Of a stretch of 16,194 bases of DNA, positions 12,955 to 16,194 are shown one piece after another. The first letter of the stretch is position 1; each line of letters begins with the position of its first letter. The DNA is from an uncultured Bacteroidales bacterium (lineage in GTDB: Bacteria; Bacteroidota; Bacteroidia; Bacteroidales; UBA932), in assembly GCA_934726455.1 (NCBI GenBank), contig CAKVDS010000050.1, positions 1 through 16,194 of the forward strand, in the 5' to 3' direction. Under the pieces are notes generated by a model, which saw only the letters and a list, made by a program, of their open reading frames with translations, was not told the origin of the DNA and did no database searches. Both the position numbers and the translations under genes were made by a program.

Positions 12955-15198
12955 ATGAAGAACATTTTCAAACTTCTTGCAGTGACGGCCCTCGCGGGAC
13001 TCGCAGCCGCCTCCTGCACAAAAGACCTGAGCGGGACGGCCGAAGGCAACGAGGCTACCGTCAGCTTCAGCGTCACATCCCCTGTCATAGGGACCAAGGC
13101 CATCGCCGACGGCAACACCGTGACCAAGGTCGCCTGCTACATCTATGACGATGCCGGCAAACATATTACGGCCCTTGATAAAACTGAGGAAATGACCAGC
13201 GGCAAGGCAACTTTCTCCGCCACGCTCGTCACCGGCAAGACCTATCAGTTCCTCTTCTGGGCGTATACGGATGGTGTCAAGGGCTATACCGTTAATGCTG
13301 ATGCCAAGACTCTGACTGTGGATTATTCTAATGCTTCCGCCAACGATGAGGCCCGCGATGCGTTCTACAACTACACGGCATCTTACAAGGTCACAGGAGA
13401 CAAGACAGAGGAAATAAGGCTCAAGAGGCCGTTCGCCCAGATCAACTTCGGGGTGACTGAAGCTGAGTGGGATGCATTTAAAACAGCTGGTGGGACTATC
13501 GATAAGACCGGCATCAAGGTCAGCGGAGCGGCAAATGTTCTCAACTTTGCTGACGGTACTGTTAAGGGCTCTGCCGATGTTGTTTTTGCAGCAAGCGATA
13601 TCCCTGCCGAGTCTGAGAAACTTTCTGTCAGCGGTACTGATTACCGTTACCTCGCCACGACTTACGTGCTTGCAGGCAAGGACAAGTCATCTATCCACAA
13701 CATCACCCTAACCAAGGATGGCCTTCAGGATGCTGACATCGTTGTGCCTAACGCACCGCTTCAGGCCAATTGGCGCACCAACATCTACGGCAATCTCCTC
13801 ACTTCAACCACCAATTTCAACATTGTTGTTGAACCGGGGTTTGAAGGGAATAATGACGAGGATCTGAAGAACATCAGCACCACCTCTGCCCTTCAGGCTC
13901 TCTTTGTCAATGGCGGCTCCGCCACTCTTGCAGCTGACCTTGAAATCTACGAACCTCTTGTCCTTGAGGCCGGCAAGAATGTAGTACTTGACCTTGGCGG
14001 GAAGACCGTCACATTCAAAGGCGGCAAGGATGACGCACATTGCTCTGCTTTTAGGGTTAAAGGATCTCTGACCATTGAAGGTGACGGAACCATTGATGGC
14101 GGCGGCGATGAGCATACAGAACGTAACATCGTCTGGGCCAATGGTGCAGACTCTAAGGTCATCATCAAAGGAGGAAACTTCAAGATGGGCAAGAACACCG
14201 CTGGCAAAAAAAGCTGGTATGATTGCATCTATGCAAATGAAGGTGGTAAGGTGGAGATTTATGGCGGAACTTTCCAGAACGACTGCGAAGGACGTCCTCA
14301 GAGCCTGAATATTTGGAATGAAGGCGAAGAAGCTTCTATTCTGGTATATGGCGGTACATTTGTCAACTATGACCCGTCTACTGGAGACGACAAACTTGGT
14401 GGCAGTTTTGTTGCGGATGGATATGCGTCAGTTACTGCAAGTGCAAGTCCGCTGACGTATGAAGTTGTGAAAGCTACTAAAGCGGAGACAGAAGATGCAA
14501 TAGAGCAGAGTCTTAATGTTGCAGGAACGGCTACTATAGTAAGCAAAGATATTGAAGTGGCGACTATCTCGGCGAAGAAGAAGTCTATACTTAAACTGAC
14601 CAATGATGCTGTTGTGTCTGGCAATGGTGGTCCAGAAGGGAAGCACAATGACGCTATTCAAGTTGGAGCTGGAGCGAATTTGACTATCGAAGGAAAAGGC
14701 ACTATTAAGGCTTGTACAATTTCTTCATCACAAACTCCTGCGATTAATGTTATAGGTGGCGGCGTTGTCAATATTTATGATGGAATTACAGTCAATGGCG
14801 GAAGTGGAAGTAAAGGAAATTATGCGATAAAGCTTGTTTCTGGCACAGCAAATATGTATGGAGGCTATTTTTGCTCGGGAGTTAATGCTGATGGCTCTTC
14901 AAGTGAAGTGATTTATCTTTATAGTGTGACAGGGTGGAAGAAATATGCTAAAACAGTCCTTAATATTTATGGTGGAGTATTTGAAAGCTTGAGCGATCCT
15001 AAATACTTGGTAAATTGCTATGATGATTCTTTTAAGAAAGGATATTGTTCTGTAAAGATCATGGGCGGGACTTTCGTAGGCTTCAACCCGGCGGACAACA
15101 GCGCCGAGGGTGAACATACCAATTTCGTTGCAGATGGCTACAAGTCCCAGAAGACAACTTACAACGGTAAAGATGCTTGGGAGGTAGTTCCTGAGTAG
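12955..15198 (+). CDS. DUF6562 lipoprotein with two-module beta-helix tail (adhesin-like)
   Basis: A 747-residue lipoprotein; residues 8-20 are hydrophobic and AAAS precedes Cys21. Residues about 30-298 form the DUF6562-type domain, with FLFWAYTDG, LKRPFAQINFG, PLQANWRTNIYGNLLTS and VEPGFEG. Residues about 305-747 are two successive modules of parallel-beta-helix-like repeats: LTIEGDGTI (372-380) matches LTIEGKGTI (576-584); short KVEIYGGTF, ILVYGGTF, LNIYGGVF and VKIMGGTF turns recur; each module ends GGTFV-(N/G)-(Y/F)-x-P and FVADGY. Such tails usually bind glycans or form adhesive stalks; no catalytic residues of pectate lyase can be recognised. Base use changes sharply: about 14410-15060 is AT-rich, then returns abruptly to GC-rich, which suggests recombination within the tail. 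An A-rich leader precedes the ATG, good for high expression. A GC-rich hairpin follows the stop. Confidence 0.8.
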   Translation: MKNIFKLLAVTALAGLAAASCTKDLSGTAEGNEATVSFSVTSPVIGTKAIADGNTVTKVACYIYDDAGKHITALDKTEEMTSGKATFSATLVTGKTYQFLFWAYTDGVKGYTVNADAKTLTVDYSNASANDEARDAFYNYTASYKVTGDKTEEIRLKRPFAQINFGVTEAEWDAFKTAGGTIDKTGIKVSGAANVLNFADGTVKGSADVVFAASDIPAESEKLSVSGTDYRYLATTYVLAGKDKSSIHNITLTKDGLQDADIVVPNAPLQANWRTNIYGNLLTSTTNFNIVVEPGFEGNNDEDLKNISTTSALQALFVNGGSATLAADLEIYEPLVLEAGKNVVLDLGGKTVTFKGGKDDAHCSAFRVKGSLTIEGDGTIDGGGDEHTERNIVWANGADSKVIIKGGNFKMGKNTAGKKSWYDCIYANEGGKVEIYGGTFQNDCEGRPQSLNIWNEGEEASILVYGGTFVNYDPSTGDDKLGGSFVADGYASVTASASPLTYEVVKATKAETEDAIEQSLNVAGTATIVSKDIEVATISAKKKSILKLTNDAVVSGNGGPEGKHNDAIQVGAGANLTIEGKGTIKACTISSSQTPAINVIGGGVVNIYDGITVNGGSGSKGNYAIKLVSGTANMYGGYFCSGVNADGSSSEVIYLYSVTGWKKYAKTVLNIYGGVFESLSDPKYLVNCYDDSFKKGYCSVKIMGGTFVGFNPADNSAEGEHTNFVADGYKSQKTTYNGKDAWEVVPE

Positions 15199-15217
15199 CC
15201 TTCAGTTTTGAGTTTTT

Positions 15218-15249
15218 CGGCCGGCGGCGCCTGACCGTGCCGCCGGTTG
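15218..15249 (+). other. GC-rich intergenic hairpin between two adhesin-like genes
   Basis: CCGGCGGC (15221-15228) and GCCGCCGG (15239-15246) pair perfectly around a 10-nt loop and can be extended by two G-U pairs and one C-G pair. The sequence after it is A-rich, not a T-run, so it is not a standard terminator. It may block 3' decay or lower expression of the downstream gene. Confidence 0.55.
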
Positions 15250-15267
15250 CCAAATAAAAACAAACAG

Positions 15268-16194
15268 ATGAGAAAATATTTTACTTTGCTTGGAGCGGCC
15301 ATGCTTGCGCTGCTCGTTGCAGATTGCAACAAGAACGTGACTCCGGAAGAGTCTGAGGCGGCTGTTAAATTTAGCCTTGAGGCTCCTCAGATCGGCACCA
15401 AGTCTGTCGCTGACGGCAAAAGTGTCGATCAGGTGCGCTGCATCGTCTACCGTGACGGCCGTCTGATCGAGCACGGTGATGTCACCAAGGTGATCCCTAT
15501 GGCTGAAGGCAAGGCCTCCTATGAGACTCGCCTTATTGTCGGTCAGACTTACAAGCTTGTCTTCTGGGCTGAAGTGGCCGGTAATGCTCACTATGGCTTT
15601 GACTATCAGAATGCTGCACTGACTGTCTCTTATGCTGGAGCAAGCAACGATGAGTCCCGTGATGCTTTCTATAAGGTGGTGGATATTACGGTGACTGACG
15701 GGGCTGAATCCCAGAATGTGGTTCTCAAGCGTCCGTTCGCCCAGCTCAACTATGGTCTGAGCGCTGCGGACAAGGCTCTTGCGGATGCTGTCAGCCCGAT
15801 TGCCAAGGCATCGGTCAGGCTTGATGACGCTGCCTATACCAAGATGAATCTTCTTACCGGTGAGATCTCTGCGCCGCAGTCCGTGACTTTCTCCGCTGCG
15901 GCCATCCTCGGTGAGCCTCTCAATGTTCAGCCGGACGGCGCTTCCGCTCCGACATCATATACATACCTCGCGATGAACTACATCCTTGTGGACCGGGAGG
16001 TCAGTCCGAACACCACGCTGACTCTGTATGACGCTTCGGATGCCGTTGTCGCCACAGTCCCTGTGAGTCAGGTGCCGCTTCAGCGCAACTATCGCACGAA
16101 TGTCATCGGCAACCTCATCTCCGCCCCGGCCCTGCCCCGCGTTCCTACCGCCGCTTGCGCTGCCGCTCATGTCTCCGCTTCCGGCCTCGGTTCT
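15268..16194 (+). CDS. DUF6562-like lipoprotein, partial (runs off right edge)
   Basis: 309 codons are open from ATG 15268 to the last base, with no stop. The N-terminus (MRKYFTLLGAAMLALLVADC) looks like a lipoprotein signal with Cys20, though Asp just before the Cys is unusual for a lipobox. The mature part is a clear paralogue of the preceding protein: KSVADGKSVDQVRC against KAIADGNTVTKVAC, LVFWAE, SNDESRDAFY, LKRPFAQLNYG and PLQRNYRTNVIGNLIS. In the paralogue this last motif leads to a VEPGFEG segment; here it leads into a Pro/Ala/Ser-rich stretch up to the window end (from about residue 286), so either another C-terminal domain begins or the last bases are in error. It lies 69 nt after the previous stop, across a GC-rich hairpin, and is probably co-transcribed. 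Role as a surface subunit is inferred. Confidence 0.75.
   Translation, partial: MRKYFTLLGAAMLALLVADCNKNVTPEESEAAVKFSLEAPQIGTKSVADGKSVDQVRCIVYRDGRLIEHGDVTKVIPMAEGKASYETRLIVGQTYKLVFWAEVAGNAHYGFDYQNAALTVSYAGASNDESRDAFYKVVDITVTDGAESQNVVLKRPFAQLNYGLSAADKALADAVSPIAKASVRLDDAAYTKMNLLTGEISAPQSVTFSAAAILGEPLNVQPDGASAPTSYTYLAMNYILVDREVSPNTTLTLYDASDAVVATVPVSQVPLQRNYRTNVIGNLISAPALPRVPTAACAAAHVSASGLGS

Noticed and set aside
12335..12958. 207-codon open frame on the plus strand
   Set aside because: Arg/Gly/His-rich out-of-frame shadow of the DUF6562/Mfa2-like lipoprotein.

Overview
The window looks like chromosomal DNA of a Bacteroidales bacterium. Several gene starts follow the Bacteroidetes promoter pattern (TTG, about 20 nt, TAnnTTTG), clear Shine-Dalgarno sites are rare, and the right end carries lipoproteins of the Bacteroidales fimbrillin/DUF6562 type behind a DUF3575 outer-membrane protein. 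Genus cannot be decided from sequence alone.

Region 1 (about 1-4360, AT-richer than the rest) is a tight one-strand accessory operon: an AbiGi-like protein, a small lipoprotein, a cysteine-rich precursor with 31 Cys spaced exactly every fourth residue, a radical SAM/SPASM enzyme, a SPASM-only partner lacking the radical SAM cluster motif, and a 90-residue accessory protein. The last four match what I know of the CXXX-repeat peptide modification system, a predicted RiPP-like cassette with no product that I know of. The precursor starts with a twin-arginine (SRRIFLK) signal, suggesting modification in the cytoplasm followed by folded export. This is the most interesting biology in the window.

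Region 2 (4389-10177, GC-richer) is core metabolism and housekeeping. rsgA and a polyprenyl diphosphate synthase form a minus-strand pair with a 4-nt overlap. A TrpB2-type tryptophan synthase beta gene lies on the plus strand behind a complete trp-type attenuator: leader peptide with three consecutive Trp codons, then a terminator. rdgB and a U32-family gene form another minus-strand pair with a 4-nt overlap.

Both divergent intergenic spaces flanking the trpB/rdgB/U32 block (6305-6958 and 10178-10647) contain one copy of a roughly 117-bp element, in opposite orientation. Each copy has six GTGCGCAC-type palindromes at identical, mirror-symmetric spacing (20-19-31-19-20 nt).

Region 3 (10648-16194) is a surface-structure operon: a DUF3575/OmpA-like protein with a nine-G tract in its first codons (possible phase variation), a DUF6562/Mfa2-like lipoprotein, a large DUF6562 lipoprotein with a two-module beta-helix tail that appears mosaic, and a third paralogue cut by the window end. 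No tRNA, rRNA, CRISPR array or transposase was seen.
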